This document shows, in pieces, positions 17,451-26,444 of a stretch of 64,000 nucleotides of DNA. Position numbers and translations under genes: made by a program. Under the pieces are notes generated by a model, which had not been told where the DNA came from, did not search any database, and saw only the letters and a program-made list of their open reading frames with translations. The stretch covers positions 186,001 to 250,000 of the forward strand of contig CAWJEK010000015.1 of NCBI GenBank assembly GCA_963841885.1. Direction: 5' to 3'. Numbering within the stretch: the stretch's first letter is position 1; the number at the start of each line of letters is the position of its first letter. Source of the stretch: Bog-756 sp963841885 (lineage in GTDB: Bacteria; Actinomycetota; Acidimicrobiia; Acidimicrobiales; RAAP-2).

Positions 17451-18595
17451 CCCCCCGAGACCAGGAGGTCGCCGCCGACCGGAGGTGTGGGATCGTCGAC
17501 GGTGTCGAGCCAGCGGTCCGGCAGGTGCACGGGGCGGGGACCGTTGGTGTGCCCCCGGGGCATCCGCAGCGCCTCGGTCGGGAAGGGGAGCGAGTGGTCG
17601 AGGCCACCCAGGAGGGTGGCGACCTCGTCCACCGTCGAGGCCAGGGCGAGTGACCGGCGCACCTGGGATCCGACCGGGAACCCGGTCAGGTACCAGCCGG
17701 TGTGCTTGCGGAACTGGCGGGTGCCGAGGTCCTGGCCGAAGAGGTCGCACAGCAGGCCGAGGTGGACCAGCATCATCGAGCAGATCTCGCCGAGACCGGG
17801 TGGGTCGGGGACCGGCTGGCCGCGGAAGGCGGCGGCCAGGTCCCGGAACAGCCAGGGTCGACCGAGGCATCCCCGCCCGACGACCACACCGTCGCATCCC
17901 GTGGCGGCGGTCATGGCCAGGGCGTCGGCCGCCTCCCAGAGGTCACCGTTGCCCAACACCGGGATGGAGGTGACGGTCTCCTTCAGACGACCGATGGCCT
18001 CCCAGTCGGCGGAGCCGGAGTAGAGCTGTTCGGCCGTGCGGGCGTGGAGCGTCACGGCGGCCACGCCCTCGTCCTCGGCCGTCCGACCCGACTGGAGGTA
18101 GGTCAGGTGCCCGTCGTCGACCCCGGTGCGGAGCTTCACGGTGACCGGCACGGTTCCGGCGTTCACCACCGCCGCCCGGACGATGTCCCGGAACAACGCC
18201 CGGTGGAGCGGGAGGGCGGCGCCGGCCCCCTGGCGGGTGACCTTGCCGGCCGGGCAGCCGAAGTTGAGGTCGATGTGGTCGACCCCGATCTCGTCGACCA
18301 GGCGTCGGACGGCCCGTCCCATGACGCCGGGATCGACGCTCGACAGCTGCACGCTGCGTACCGTCTCGTCGGCGCCGAAGGACGCCATGCCCAGGGTCTT
18401 GGCATTGCCCTCGACCAGGGCCCGGGCCGTGACCATCTCGCTGACGTAGAGCCCGGCGCCGTAGCCGCGACAGAGCGTGCGGAAGGCGCTGTTGGTCACC
18501 CCGGCCATGGGGGCGAGCACGACGGGCAGGTCGACCACCAGGTTCCCGAGCTTGAGCTCGGGGGTGGCCGTCCCGTCCGGGGCGACGGCGGTCAC
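17447..18595 (-). CDS. dus: tRNA-dihydrouridine synthase
   Basis: A 382-residue FMN enzyme that reduces uridines in the tRNA D-loop using NADPH. The TIM-barrel opening VVLAPMAGVTNSAFRTLCR, the catalytic-cysteine motif NFGCPAGKVTRQGAGAAL, the FMN-phosphate region GVVVGRGCLGRPWLF and LHARTAEQLYSG are all present; the length and motifs suit the DusB class. The start is taken at the GTG (18595) that overlaps the maf stop as GTGA. Operon with maf and the DUF2867 gene. Confidence 0.93.
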   Translation of the reverse strand: MTAVAPDGTATPELKLGNLVVDLPVVLAPMAGVTNSAFRTLCRGYGAGLYVSEMVTARALVEGNAKTLGMASFGADETVRSVQLSSVDPGVMGRAVRRLVDEIGVDHIDLNFGCPAGKVTRQGAGAALPLHRALFRDIVRAAVVNAGTVPVTVKLRTGVDDGHLTYLQSGRTAEDEGVAAVTLHARTAEQLYSGSADWEAIGRLKETVTSIPVLGNGDLWEAADALAMTAATGCDGVVVGRGCLGRPWLFRDLAAAFRGQPVPDPPGLGEICSMMLVHLGLLCDLFGQDLGTRQFRKHTGWYLTGFPVGSQVRRSLALASTVDEVATLLGGLDHSLPFPTEALRMPRGHTNGPRPVHLPDRWLDTVDDPTPPVGGDLLVSGG

Positions 18596-19194
18596 GACGC
18601 CTCCGCCCACAACTCCGTGACCGACACTCCGAGGCGGCCGAGCAGACGGCGCAGGGCCGGCAGGGACAGGCCGATGACGTTGCCGGGGTCGCCGTCGATG
18701 CCGTCGACGAAGGGGGCCGACCGGCCGTCCAGGGTGAAGGCGCCGGCCACGGTCAGGACGTCCGGGGTGGCCAGGTAGGCATCGAGCTCGGCGTCACTGG
18801 TCACGCCGAAGCGCACGGTCGTCCCGACGACCTCCTCGGCCCGCTCGCCGGAAGCCTCGTCGATCAGGCAGTGGCCGGTCCACAGCGTCCCGCTCCGGCC
18901 GCGGATGGCCCGGAGCCAGGCCCGGGCCTCGTCGGTCGACGACGGCTTGCCGTGGGGCGTGCCTTCGAATTCGAGCATCGAGTCACAGCCGATGACCAGG
19001 GCTTTTCCGCCGGGCCGGGCCACGGCCGTGGCCTTGGTGGCGGCCAGCCGTCCCACCGAACCCTCGGTGTCCGCCGGGTCGATGTCGTCCTCGGCCACCC
19101 CGCTGACGATCACCTCGGGCGCGAAACCGGCGTCGCGGAGCAGTCGCAGGCGCGCGGGCGAGCCCGAGGCGAGGACCAGGGTGCGGGTGGGCAT
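18592..19194 (-). CDS. maf: Maf-family nucleoside triphosphate pyrophosphatase
   Basis: A 200-residue house-cleaning pyrophosphatase that hydrolyses non-canonical or dTTP/UTP-type nucleotides to monophosphates. Motifs are LVLASGSPARLRLLRDAG at the N-terminus, VIGCDSMLEFEG (catalytic aspartate), KPSSTDEARAWL and GAFTLDGRSAPFVDGIDGDP. ATG 19194 follows TAGGCT by 7 bases. It leads a three-gene operon with dus and the DUF2867 gene, joined by stop/start overlaps. Confidence 0.95.
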   Translation of the reverse strand: MPTRTLVLASGSPARLRLLRDAGFAPEVIVSGVAEDDIDPADTEGSVGRLAATKATAVARPGGKALVIGCDSMLEFEGTPHGKPSSTDEARAWLRAIRGRSGTLWTGHCLIDEASGERAEEVVGTTVRFGVTSDAELDAYLATPDVLTVAGAFTLDGRSAPFVDGIDGDPGNVIGLSLPALRRLLGRLGVSVTELWAEAS

Positions 19195-19201
19195 GGCCCC
19201 A

Positions 19202-19207
19202 AGCCTA
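19202..19207 (-). promoter_or_regulatory. -10 box of a leaderless promoter for the maf operon
   Basis: TAGGCT on the minus strand, 7 bases before the ATG at 19194. Confidence 0.5.
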
Positions 19208-19280
19208 GGGGCCGACCCGTTCGGCCGGAGCCCGCCCGGTGGCGTCGACCGGGGGCACCCGGCTGCGCGATCCTGGTGGC

Positions 19281-19739
19281 ATGACCGACACCGGCATCAC
19301 CGTCTCCCCCGTACAGGTCGATCCCGAGCTCGACGGCGACCACGAGCGCATGTCCCACATCGTCCTCGAGGGCTTCAAGCCGGAGAAGGGCGACTTCATC
19401 TCGGCCGGGCCGTCGGTGGTCGAGGGGATGGTGAACGGAACGGCCGTCAAGGCGCTGTGCGGGAAGATCTGGGTTCCGGGCCGCAATCCTCAGCGTTATG
19501 CCCTGTGTCCGACGTGCAAGGAGATCGCCGAGTCCGTGTGGCTGGAAGGTCCCCGCCGGCTGAGTCGTCGGCGCCGCGCACGAAGCGGGCCGCCCGCTCC
19601 GGTCCCTGAGCCGGCCGGTGACCGTATCCCGCCGACGGGGAGGCTGACGGGCGTCGATGGGGACCGCCCCGAAGTCAGTTGCCGGGCCATTGTCGAAGTG
19701 CTCGAATGGGGGCCTGGTCTGATTGTCGACTGTGGCTGA
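19281..19739 (+). CDS. DUF3039 domain protein
   Basis: The first 90 residues match DUF3039, a small actinobacterial family of unknown role: HERMSHIVLEGFKPEKGDFI, then VNGTAVKALCGKIWVPGRNP and YALCPTCKEIAESVW. The cysteines in ALCGK and CPTCK look like metal ligands. As sequenced the frame continues for about 60 residues of Arg/Pro-rich sequence unlike the family. If one C is missing from the CCCC run at 19551 the protein would instead end at 19609 with a short basic tail, which is the more usual length; I keep the frame as written. It diverges from maf. Confidence 0.8.
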   Translation: MTDTGITVSPVQVDPELDGDHERMSHIVLEGFKPEKGDFISAGPSVVEGMVNGTAVKALCGKIWVPGRNPQRYALCPTCKEIAESVWLEGPRRLSRRRRARSGPPAPVPEPAGDRIPPTGRLTGVDGDRPEVSCRAIVEVLEWGPGLIVDCG

Positions 19740-19776
19740 GTGGTTCCGCGTGAGGGACCCTCCGGGGAGGAAGCCT

Positions 19777-20565
19777 GTGCTGACCGTCAAACACCCCAGG
19801 CATAGCCGGGATGAACTTCGGGAACTGCTGCTCGAGATGGGTCGTTCGATCCTGCGCGAGGAAGGGCCGGGGACCGGCGCCGAAGTCGTCACCTTCAAGA
19901 AGGCGTTCGACCGCCTGGAGGAACAGACCGGGATCCGATTGACCAATTCCTCGGTCATCCGGAGGGTGTGGGAGAACCAGGCCGAATTCCAGGCCGACCT
20001 CCTGGTGACGATCGCCCTCGAGGAGAACCAGGACGAGATCGACTCGACGGTGGGGGCGGTCGTCCCCATCCTGACCGACGCCGATCTCACGACCGTCGAG
20101 TCCCGTCAGGCCGTGATGCGCGAACTCTGTCGGATCGGGGGGGCGGCCAACTTCCAGTCGATGCGACGGTCGGACAACTGGCCGCTGTGGATCGGCGTCT
20201 GGGGACTCGCCGGCAACTCCCGTCCCGTCGCCAACCGCGAGAAGATCAGGGCGGCCCTGGTGACCGGCTACAACGCCTTCAACGATCGGATCGAGGACGC
20301 CTACCTGGCGATCACGACGTTGCTGGGTTTCCGAATCCGCCAGGGGCTCACCCTCCGTCAGTTCACGATCGCCGCGGACTGCCTCGGTCAGGGCTGTGGA
20401 CTGCGGGACCGGGTCGACGACTCCCACATGGAGGGCATCATCCGACCCACGGGCCCCGGAGGCGCGCCCCAGGAATGGACCCTCTTCGCCGTCGGATTCG
20501 AGAGCCTGGTGCAGCAGTTCTTCGAGATCGATCCGGACTGGAGTCCCGACGCCGACTTCGCCTGA
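19777..20565 (+). CDS. TetR-like transcriptional regulator, distant
   Basis: A 262-residue helical protein. The N-terminus, HSRDELRELLLEMGRSILREEG followed by VTFKKAFDRLEEQTGIRLTNSSVIRRVW, has the spacing of a TetR-type helix-turn-helix; the remaining 190 residues would be the ligand domain, with KIRAALVTGYNAFNDRIEDAY as a long helix. The match is weak enough that the target and ligand cannot be guessed. The GTG at 19777 was chosen because GGGGAGG lies 6-7 bases upstream. It stands just ahead of a secreted-protein gene that has its own ribosome-binding site. Confidence 0.6.
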   Translation: MLTVKHPRHSRDELRELLLEMGRSILREEGPGTGAEVVTFKKAFDRLEEQTGIRLTNSSVIRRVWENQAEFQADLLVTIALEENQDEIDSTVGAVVPILTDADLTTVESRQAVMRELCRIGGAANFQSMRRSDNWPLWIGVWGLAGNSRPVANREKIRAALVTGYNAFNDRIEDAYLAITTLLGFRIRQGLTLRQFTIAADCLGQGCGLRDRVDDSHMEGIIRPTGPGGAPQEWTLFAVGFESLVQQFFEIDPDWSPDADFA

Positions 20566-20702
20566 GGACGTCGGACGGGCGGCTACCGAACGAAGATCGG
20601 AGACCCGTCACCTCTCCCGTGTGAACGGGTCGGCCGAGGGATAGGCTCAGCAGAACGGCTCCACCGGTTAGTGGTGGGGCGTGGCGAGTGGAGGTGTGGA
20701 CC

Positions 20703-21320
20703 ATGGCGTTCCGATCCGTTTTCGTCCGATCCGGCCTGGTGGTCGGCCTGGCCTCCGCCCTCGTGGTCCCGTTGGCGTTCGGCGCGACGCCCGCCGGCGC
20801 CGCCTCGGGCACGACGACGACCCGTACGGCCGTCGCCAGCTGGGTGCCCACCGGTGCCGGAGGCCCCAGCGTCTCACTCCAGGTCACCGAGGAGTCGGGG
20901 CCACTGGACAACTACACGTTCTTCTTCGTGAACGAGAACTACTGCGACACCGCGACCAACACGGCGGTCTTCCTCAGCTACCAGGCCGACGGCCCGGCGA
21001 ACCATCAGCTGTTCGCCGTGACCCCTGATCTGAGCGCCGCGGTGCTCGCCGCACCCAAGCTGTCCGTCAACTTCACCGAACAGACGGCTCCCGAGTGCGA
21101 CACCAATGGATCGGACATCACCACGGTCTTCTCAGGTCCGGAGAACGTGTCGCTCTACGGGTTGTGGCACGCGACCGGTCCGGCGACCGAGACGTTCCCC
21201 GGTGAGGTGGTCCGCCCGGCAGACGTGGCCCTGTTGGCGTCCGCACCGGCACCGTTGACGCTCTCGAACCTGGGAGCACCGTCCTTCGCCCAGATCAACC
21301 AGTACACGACGTCGTCCTGA
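20703..21320 (+). CDS. Secreted protein of unknown function
   Basis: A 205-residue protein with a clear Sec signal peptide (MAFRSVFVRSGLVVGLASAL, hydrophobic to about residue 30, cut after the second Ala of PAGAA). The mature part is Thr/Ser/Val-rich and probably all-beta, with two cysteines (NENYCDT and APECDT) that could form a disulfide. I recognise no domain. The ATG at 20703 follows GGAGGT by about 6 bases. Confidence 0.7.
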   Translation: MAFRSVFVRSGLVVGLASALVVPLAFGATPAGAASGTTTTRTAVASWVPTGAGGPSVSLQVTEESGPLDNYTFFFVNENYCDTATNTAVFLSYQADGPANHQLFAVTPDLSAAVLAAPKLSVNFTEQTAPECDTNGSDITTVFSGPENVSLYGLWHATGPATETFPGEVVRPADVALLASAPAPLTLSNLGAPSFAQINQYTTSS

Positions 21321-21531
21321 GGGGCACGACCCCGACCCCGGGCCACCCGGCGGTAGGCGTCGGTATCCGCCCACGGTCCGTCCCGGGTCACATGCACGGG
21401 TGACCACGGTGGCGTGCCCGGCGTGGCGTCATGATCACCCTGGCGGCTCCCGGTGCGACCCCCCCGATGGAGGATGACCCGCCGCGCGACCAACCCGTCC
21501 GGCGGAGCGCACCGGGTGGTGGTCCCCCGGT

Positions 21532-23170
21532 TCAGACCGGGTTGCGCAACGTGGGCAGGAGGCGCTTCGCCTCGCGCTGGTCCTCGAGCACCGACAACAT
21601 CTGCGACAGGGTGGCGGCCTCGGTGGCCGCCAGGTTCTGCCGCTCCTCGGGGTCGCGGGTCAGGTTGTGCAGCTCGTAGAGCGGCTCGGCGGCCGGCCCC
21701 AGGAACGGATTCGGGGCGACGCCGTGCTCCGCGTACCAGTCGTCCAGGCGTTCGTAGTAGTGGTTGACCTTCCAGAGTTCGTCGGCTCCGGCGTCGCCGG
21801 TGGGCAGTGACGTCACCACCGACTCGATGCTGGTCGCTCCGGTGATGGCCTCGAACGCCGTTCCGTTCAGGATGTTGACCTGGTCGGCGCCGGAGGTGAC
21901 GTTGTCCTCGGTCATGAAGTAGATGGGGGACGCGAACGACGCCTCGTCGACCTCGCCCCGGACCAGGCCGCTCAGGTCACGACCCGGGAGCGGATGGAAC
22001 TCGTCGTGGTGGGCGGACACGCCGGCCCGAGCCTGTTCGGGGTCGATGCCGGCCAGTCCGAGCAGGGTCGGCACGAGATCGATGTGGCTGGTGGGGACGG
22101 ACACGCCCGCACCACCGGCCGGGATGCCCGGTCCCGCCGCCACGAACGGTACCCGGACGGCTTCGTCGAAGGCGTTGAACCACTTCTGGACGAGACCGCC
22201 GTGGGCGCCCACCAGGTCTCCGTGGTCCGAGGTCAGCACCACGACGGTGTCGTCGGCCATGCCGCTCCGATCGAGGGCACCCAGGATCCGGCGCGATCGC
22301 CGCGTCGACCAGCTGGTGCAGGTGGTAGTAGAGGCGCCGGTAGCCGAGGTCGGTGGCGGTGGGGTAGATCATCGCGTCCCACGCAGCCGGGAAGGCGGCC
22401 TGGCACGGTGGCCGGCCGGCGAAGGAGTCGGACTGCGAGGGCGCCTCGGGCACGTCGGGGACGGAGGCGTCGGGGGGACCGAACTGCAGCAGCTGTTCCC
22501 ACCCGAAGCCCGAGAAGGTGATGTCGTGGGGGTTGACGAACGACGCCACGGTCAGCCACGGACCGTCGGCCCGGGCGGCGGCCAGCTCGTCGAACAGCTC
22601 GACCACCTGCTCGGCGAAGACGCCGTCGCGCACCGTGCCGCAGTCCGACTTGGCCGCGCCGTGCGGCTCGCGCCCGATCCAGCCCGAGAAGCCGAAGGGG
22701 TCGAGCCGGTCGGCCCGTCGGTAGGCGTCGACGGCGTCGGGGCGCGGGCGACCCTCGTCGTCGGAGGCCATGAGCCCGTCGTGGGTCCCGGGCGTCTGGA
22801 GGTCGGCATGGGAGATGTGCCACTTCCCGCGGTAGTGGGTGCGGTAGCCGCCGGCCCGGAACCAGTCGCCCAGGGTCGGGACGGAGTCCGGGTCGAGCCA
22901 ACCCATGGCCGGGTCGGTCGGACGCTTGGCTGTGCCGTCGGTGGCCGACACCCCGTGCAGCGAGGGATACTGACCCGTGAACAGGGTGGCCCGGCTGGGC
23001 GTGCATGCGGTCGAGCCGGCGTAGTGGCGGTGGAGCTCCCGGCCCCGGGTGCGGAGGGCCTGGCGGGCGGGTAGCCGGGACTCCCGGAACGCCCGGACTT
23101 CCGCCGTCTCGTAGGGCGGCGGGTAGCGCTCCTCGTCGGTCATGATCAGCAGGATGTTCGGCTGTCGCAT
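21532..23170 (-). CDS. Sulfatase / alkaline-phosphatase superfamily hydrolase (frameshifted as sequenced)
   Basis: A type I sulfatase-like hydrolase of 545 residues after repair. The N-terminus is PNILLIMTDEERYPPP with the metal-binding aspartates, and the formylglycine motif C-T-P-S-R is at residue 56, so the enzyme needs a formylglycine-generating enzyme, which is not in this window. Further evidence: FTGQYPSLHGV, GYRTHYRGKWHIS and VVVLTSDHGDLVGAHGG. The frame breaks near 22290, where one extra C in GCGCCGG separates the two halves; removing it restores IARILGALDRSG. No signal peptide. ATG 23170 follows TAGGGT by 7 bases. Substrate unknown; phosphonate or sulfate-ester hydrolysis are both possible. 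Confidence 0.87.
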
Positions 23171-23177
23171 GGGCGAC

Positions 23178-23183
23178 ACCCTA
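23178..23183 (-). promoter_or_regulatory. -10 box of a leaderless promoter for the sulfatase
   Basis: TAGGGT on the minus strand, 7 bases before the ATG at 23170. Confidence 0.45.
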
Positions 23184-23255
23184 TGTGTCGCGTCCCCGGA
23201 TTGCCGTCCGCGGCCCAGCATCAGCGGGGGCGACCACCACCGCCGGCCCATCGGA

Positions 23256-23663
23256 TCAGGCCCGGCTGGAAACCTCCTGGACCAACCAGCCGTTGCCGTC
23301 GGGGTCGTGGAATTCGAAGAAGGTGTTGTAGTCCTGTCGGGCGGGGTCGGGCCCTTCCTCCTGGCGGCCCTCGACATAGTGGATGAGCGGGCCGGCCTCG
23401 ACCCCTCGACCGGTGACGTCGGTCCGCGCCTTCTCGATGTCCGGGACCACGAGGTGCAGGCCCTGGAGCGTCCCCGCCGCCTCGGGATTGGCCATGAGGG
23501 CCACGGCGCAGGCGGAGCCGGGCGGCGACGCCTGGATCACGCGGAAGTGCTCGCCGGCCCGGTGGTCGACGATCAGGTCGAACCCCATCGCGTCGACGTA
23601 GAAGGCTTTGGCGCGATCCTGGTCGGCGACCGGAACCACCACCAATTCGAGCTTCCAGTCCAT
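23256..23663 (-). CDS. VOC (glyoxalase/bleomycin-resistance) family protein
   Basis: A 135-residue protein with the two beta-alpha-beta-beta-beta repeats of the vicinal-oxygen-chelate fold: LELVVVPVADQDRAKAFYVDAMGFDLIVDHR, and LHLVVPDIEKARTDVTGRGVE with FFEFHDPDGNGWLVQEV at the end. The C-terminal DPDGNxW block is characteristic. It could be a lyase, an isomerase or a resistance protein. The start at 23663 follows AAGGAGG, an unmistakable ribosome-binding site, in contrast with the leaderless neighbours. Confidence 0.88.
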   Translation of the reverse strand: MDWKLELVVVPVADQDRAKAFYVDAMGFDLIVDHRAGEHFRVIQASPPGSACAVALMANPEAAGTLQGLHLVVPDIEKARTDVTGRGVEAGPLIHYVEGRQEEGPDPARQDYNTFFEFHDPDGNGWLVQEVSSRA

Positions 23664-23732
23664 GTGGCCTCCTTCTCCGGTGCGAAGCACCCACTCTACG
23701 GCCACGGCTCCCGGCCACGGCCACGGCCACGG

Positions 23733-24404
23733 CTACGGGGCGGCCCGCACGCCTTTCACGATCAGGTAGACGGCGAAGACGGCCTCGATGACGGTGCCGA
23801 TGGTCCGGGAGTTCCGTCCCACCCAGCGGTGCGTGGCATCGAGGGCGTGGTCGGCCCGGGCACCCAGCACCTGGGCGAGCGCCACCGGCAGGAGCACGGG
23901 GAGGAGGACGATGACGTACAGCACCACGAACACGATGAACTCATCCGACGGACCGGCGGACGAGCGGGTGATCTCGTGGACGGCCGGCAGCACCAGGAGG
24001 AGGGTCGAGAAGTTCACCACCATCCCGACGGCGCCCACCCCGAGGAACCAGACGGGGGACGCCGAGGCCAGTCGCCCACCGATCCGCGACGTGTGCTTCT
24101 CCCCGACCGTCGGCTTTCGCATCCGGGACCGGACGGCCAGCGCTCCGAGCAGGACGCCGGAGAGGATCAGCACGGCGGCGTCGGGTAGGGACTCGTGCCC
24201 GTGATGGGGTCGCAACCGGGAGAGGGCGGTCGCGCACAACAGCGAGTACGCGGCGAGGACCAGGGCCGCACCCCCGGCCAGGGCCCAGGCCCGGGCGAGT
24301 TTGTGGCCTCCACCTGTGAGGACCAGGAGTTGGAGGGCGAGGAGGGTCGGGCTGATGGCGGCGCCGAGGGCCAGGGGCAGCACGGCGACGAGCAGATTGC
24401 CCAT
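23733..24404 (-). CDS. GAP/Sap-like membrane protein
   Basis: A 223-residue integral membrane protein with about six helices, resembling the GAP family (sulfolipid-1-addressing protein, Sap) and, more distantly, LysE-type exporters: LLVAVLPLALGAAISPTLLA at the N-terminus, LARAWALAGGAALVLAAYS, and a C-terminal helix IEAVFAVYLIVKGV. In mycobacteria Sap-like proteins are thought to help export glycolipids; no glycolipid genes are adjacent here, so the role is open. ATG 24404 follows TAGGTT by 6 bases. Confidence 0.8.
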   Translation of the reverse strand: MGNLLVAVLPLALGAAISPTLLALQLLVLTGGGHKLARAWALAGGAALVLAAYSLLCATALSRLRPHHGHESLPDAAVLILSGVLLGALAVRSRMRKPTVGEKHTSRIGGRLASASPVWFLGVGAVGMVVNFSTLLLVLPAVHEITRSSAGPSDEFIVFVVLYVIVLLPVLLPVALAQVLGARADHALDATHRWVGRNSRTIGTVIEAVFAVYLIVKGVRAAP

Positions 24405-24410
24405 CGGGCC

Positions 24411-24416
24411 AACCTA
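24411..24416 (-). promoter_or_regulatory. -10 box of a leaderless promoter for the GAP-like gene
   Basis: TAGGTT on the minus strand, 6 bases before the ATG at 24404. Confidence 0.45.
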
Positions 24417-24569
24417 ACCCGTCACCGCGGACCCGACGCGGGGGTGGCGCTCTCGACGCCACCGGCCCGGGGCGCACTGAGCCCGCACGCCGGAGATCCA
24501 CCGGCCAGACTGGGGGTGCGCCGTCCCGGAGCACCGGGCGGACGACCAGCGCCACGTGGAGGAGACCAG

Positions 24570-25055
24570 ATGCCCGACGACACCGTCAGTGCGACCAGGA
24601 CCGTCGACGCCCCCGTGGATCAGATCTTCGCGGTCCTCGCCGACCCGGCCAGCCATGCCGCCATAGACGGCACCGGCTGGGTGCGCACGCCACTCGACGA
24701 CGACCCGTTGGTGGCGCCCGGCCAGATCTTCCGGATGGCGATGTACCACGGGATGCACCCCGAGGGTGACTACCAGGTGGCGAACCGGGTCCAGGTGTTC
24801 GATCCCCCGATCACGATCTCGTGGGAGCCGGGCGCCGACGCCGGCGACGGCACTCTGCAGTTCGGTGGTTGGGTCTGGCGCTACGACCTGTCCCCGGCCG
24901 GTGCGACGACCACCACCGTCACCCTCACCTACGACTGGTCGGCCGTGCCGGACTCGACGCGGGACCTCATCGGATTCCCTCCGTTCCCCCCGGACCACCT
25001 CGACAACTCGCTCGCCCACCTGGCCGATCTGGTGACGCCCCCTTCGGCCACCTGA
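24570..25055 (+). CDS. SRPBCC (START/polyketide-cyclase-like) family protein
   Basis: A 161-residue single-domain protein of the SRPBCC fold, a hydrophobic cavity that binds lipids or aromatic molecules. The opening ATRTVDAPVDQIFAVLADPASHAAIDGTGW and the closing amphipathic helix PDHLDNSLAHLADLV are typical. GGAGGAGA precedes the ATG by about 5 bases. It is convergent with bsaP and has no obvious partner. Confidence 0.87.
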   Translation: MPDDTVSATRTVDAPVDQIFAVLADPASHAAIDGTGWVRTPLDDDPLVAPGQIFRMAMYHGMHPEGDYQVANRVQVFDPPITISWEPGADAGDGTLQFGGWVWRYDLSPAGATTTTVTLTYDWSAVPDSTRDLIGFPPFPPDHLDNSLAHLADLVTPPSAT

Positions 25056-25103
25056 CCACGGCGAGCGCCGCTCGTGGCCGGATCCTCCCCGGTGCCTTCG
25101 AGC

Positions 25104-25310
25104 TCAGGGCCGGGCGAGTTCCCCGTGGTCGCGGCACCGCGCCCGGTACCCACCCGGGGTCACGGACACGGTCAACCGGCGACCGCACCCGGGGCAGAAC
25201 CTCGGCGGGTCGAGGATGCGGCCGCAACCGTCGCACGATGACGAACCACAGCCGGTGCAGTGCACGGCGGCCACGTCGGACACGCGGCCACCGATCGGGT
25301 CAGAGGACAC
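25104..25310 (-). CDS. bsaP: Biotin synthase auxiliary protein BsaP
   Basis: A 68-residue cysteine-rich protein: CTGCGSSSCDGCGRILDPP, FCPGCGRRLTVSV and ARCRDHGE. The order of CxxC, CxxC, PPRFCPxCGRR and a closing C-x2-HG matches the small protein found next to bioB in mycobacteria (Rv1590-like), an iron-sulfur-associated auxiliary factor needed by actinobacterial biotin synthase. The GTG at 25310 overlaps the end of bioB by 11 bases; a second GTG at 25283 is possible. Its position directly behind bioB supports the call. Confidence 0.82.
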   Translation of the reverse strand: MSSDPIGGRVSDVAAVHCTGCGSSSCDGCGRILDPPRFCPGCGRRLTVSVTPGGYRARCRDHGELARP

Positions 25311-26382
25311 CGGTCAGGGCGCCCACCGGCATCCGGAGGTCGGACAGCATCTGCAGGTCCTCGTCGGCCGAGCGCCCGAGAGTCGTCAGGTAGTTGCCCA
25401 CGATGAGGGCGTTGATCCCCGAGGTCATCCCCATCGACTGCAGTTCCCGCAGCGTCACCTCCCGGCCCCCCGCATAGCGGAGGATCACGCCGGGCAGCCC
25501 GAGCCGGAAGAGGGCGATCCAGCGGATGGCCTCCCAGGCCGCCACGGGCTGCTCGCCGCCGAGTGGGGTGCCGGGTCGCGGATTGAGGAAGTTGAGGGGT
25601 ACCTCGGTGGGGTCGAGCTCCTGCAGCTGGGTCAACAGCTCGATGCGCTGGTCGTCCGTCTCGCCCATACCGAGCAGCGCGCCGCAGCACAGCTCCATAC
25701 CGTGGTCCCGGACCAGCCGACAGGTGGCCTCCCGCTCCTCCCAGGTGTGGGAGGTCACGACGTTCGGGAAGAAGGAGCGGGAGGTCTCGAGGTTGTGGTT
25801 GTAGCGGTGGACGCCACCTTCGGCGAAGCGCCGGGCCTGGTCCTCGGTCAGGAGGCCGGCGCTGACGGCCACGTTGAGCCCGGTGCGCTCCTGCACCATG
25901 GGGACCAGCTCGAGGATCCGCTGCATCGTCCGCTCGTCCGGACCCCGAACGGCCAGCACGATGCAGAACTCGGAGGCGCCGGACGCCCGGGTCTCCTCGG
26001 CGGCGGCCAGCACCTCGTCGGCGTCGAGGAAGGGCGTGGCCTTCACGGGCGTGTCGAATCGGGACGACTGGGAACAGAAGTGGCAGTCCTCGGGGCAGCC
26101 ACCCGTCTTGGCCGACAGGATGCCCTCCACCTCGACCTCGGGTCCGCACCAGGCGAGGCGCACCTGGTGGGCGAGGGCGGCCAGCGACGTCACGTAGGCG
26201 TCGGGCAGGGCGGCCAGTCCGGCCAGCTCCTCGCCGGTCAGCAGGCGACGCTCGTCGAGGAGTGCCGCCTCGGCCGCATGGATCCGGGCCCTCGCCGCAG
26301 ATGCCTCGATGGCCGGGCGCTCGGGCTCACCCCGGCGGGGGGGCGAGAGGGTGACGGGGGAGGTCGAGGTGTCTCCGGGCAT
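25300..26382 (-). CDS. bioB: Biotin synthase
   Basis: A 360-residue radical-SAM enzyme that inserts sulfur into dethiobiotin to make biotin. The SAM-cluster motif is in SAKTGGCPEDCHFCSQSS (C-x3-C-x2-C), followed by the family blocks YNHNLETSRSFF, LLGMGET and LNFLNPRPGTPL. The first 40 residues are a variable leader. ATG 26382 follows TACCGT by 7 bases. bsaP overlaps the 3' end. The gene is 20 kb from bioA-bioFD and on the opposite strand, so the pathway is split. Confidence 0.97.
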   Translation of the reverse strand: MPGDTSTSPVTLSPPRRGEPERPAIEASAARARIHAAEAALLDERRLLTGEELAGLAALPDAYVTSLAALAHQVRLAWCGPEVEVEGILSAKTGGCPEDCHFCSQSSRFDTPVKATPFLDADEVLAAAEETRASGASEFCIVLAVRGPDERTMQRILELVPMVQERTGLNVAVSAGLLTEDQARRFAEGGVHRYNHNLETSRSFFPNVVTSHTWEEREATCRLVRDHGMELCCGALLGMGETDDQRIELLTQLQELDPTEVPLNFLNPRPGTPLGGEQPVAAWEAIRWIALFRLGLPGVILRYAGGREVTLRELQSMGMTSGINALIVGNYLTTLGRSADEDLQMLSDLRMPVGALTGVL

Positions 26383-26389
26383 GGCTGCC

Positions 26390-26395
26390 ACGGTA
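26390..26395 (-). promoter_or_regulatory. -10 box of a leaderless promoter for bioB-bsaP
   Basis: TACCGT on the minus strand, 7 bases before the ATG at 26382. Confidence 0.5.
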
Positions 26396-26444
26396 GTGGG
26401 CGGACGGACCGCCCCGAAAACCCACCGCCCGGGGCGCAGGGGCG

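Noticed and set aside
23700..23735. GGCCAC tandem repeat before the VOC gene
   Set aside because: Only about three imperfect copies in GC-rich spacer; not distinguishable from base composition.
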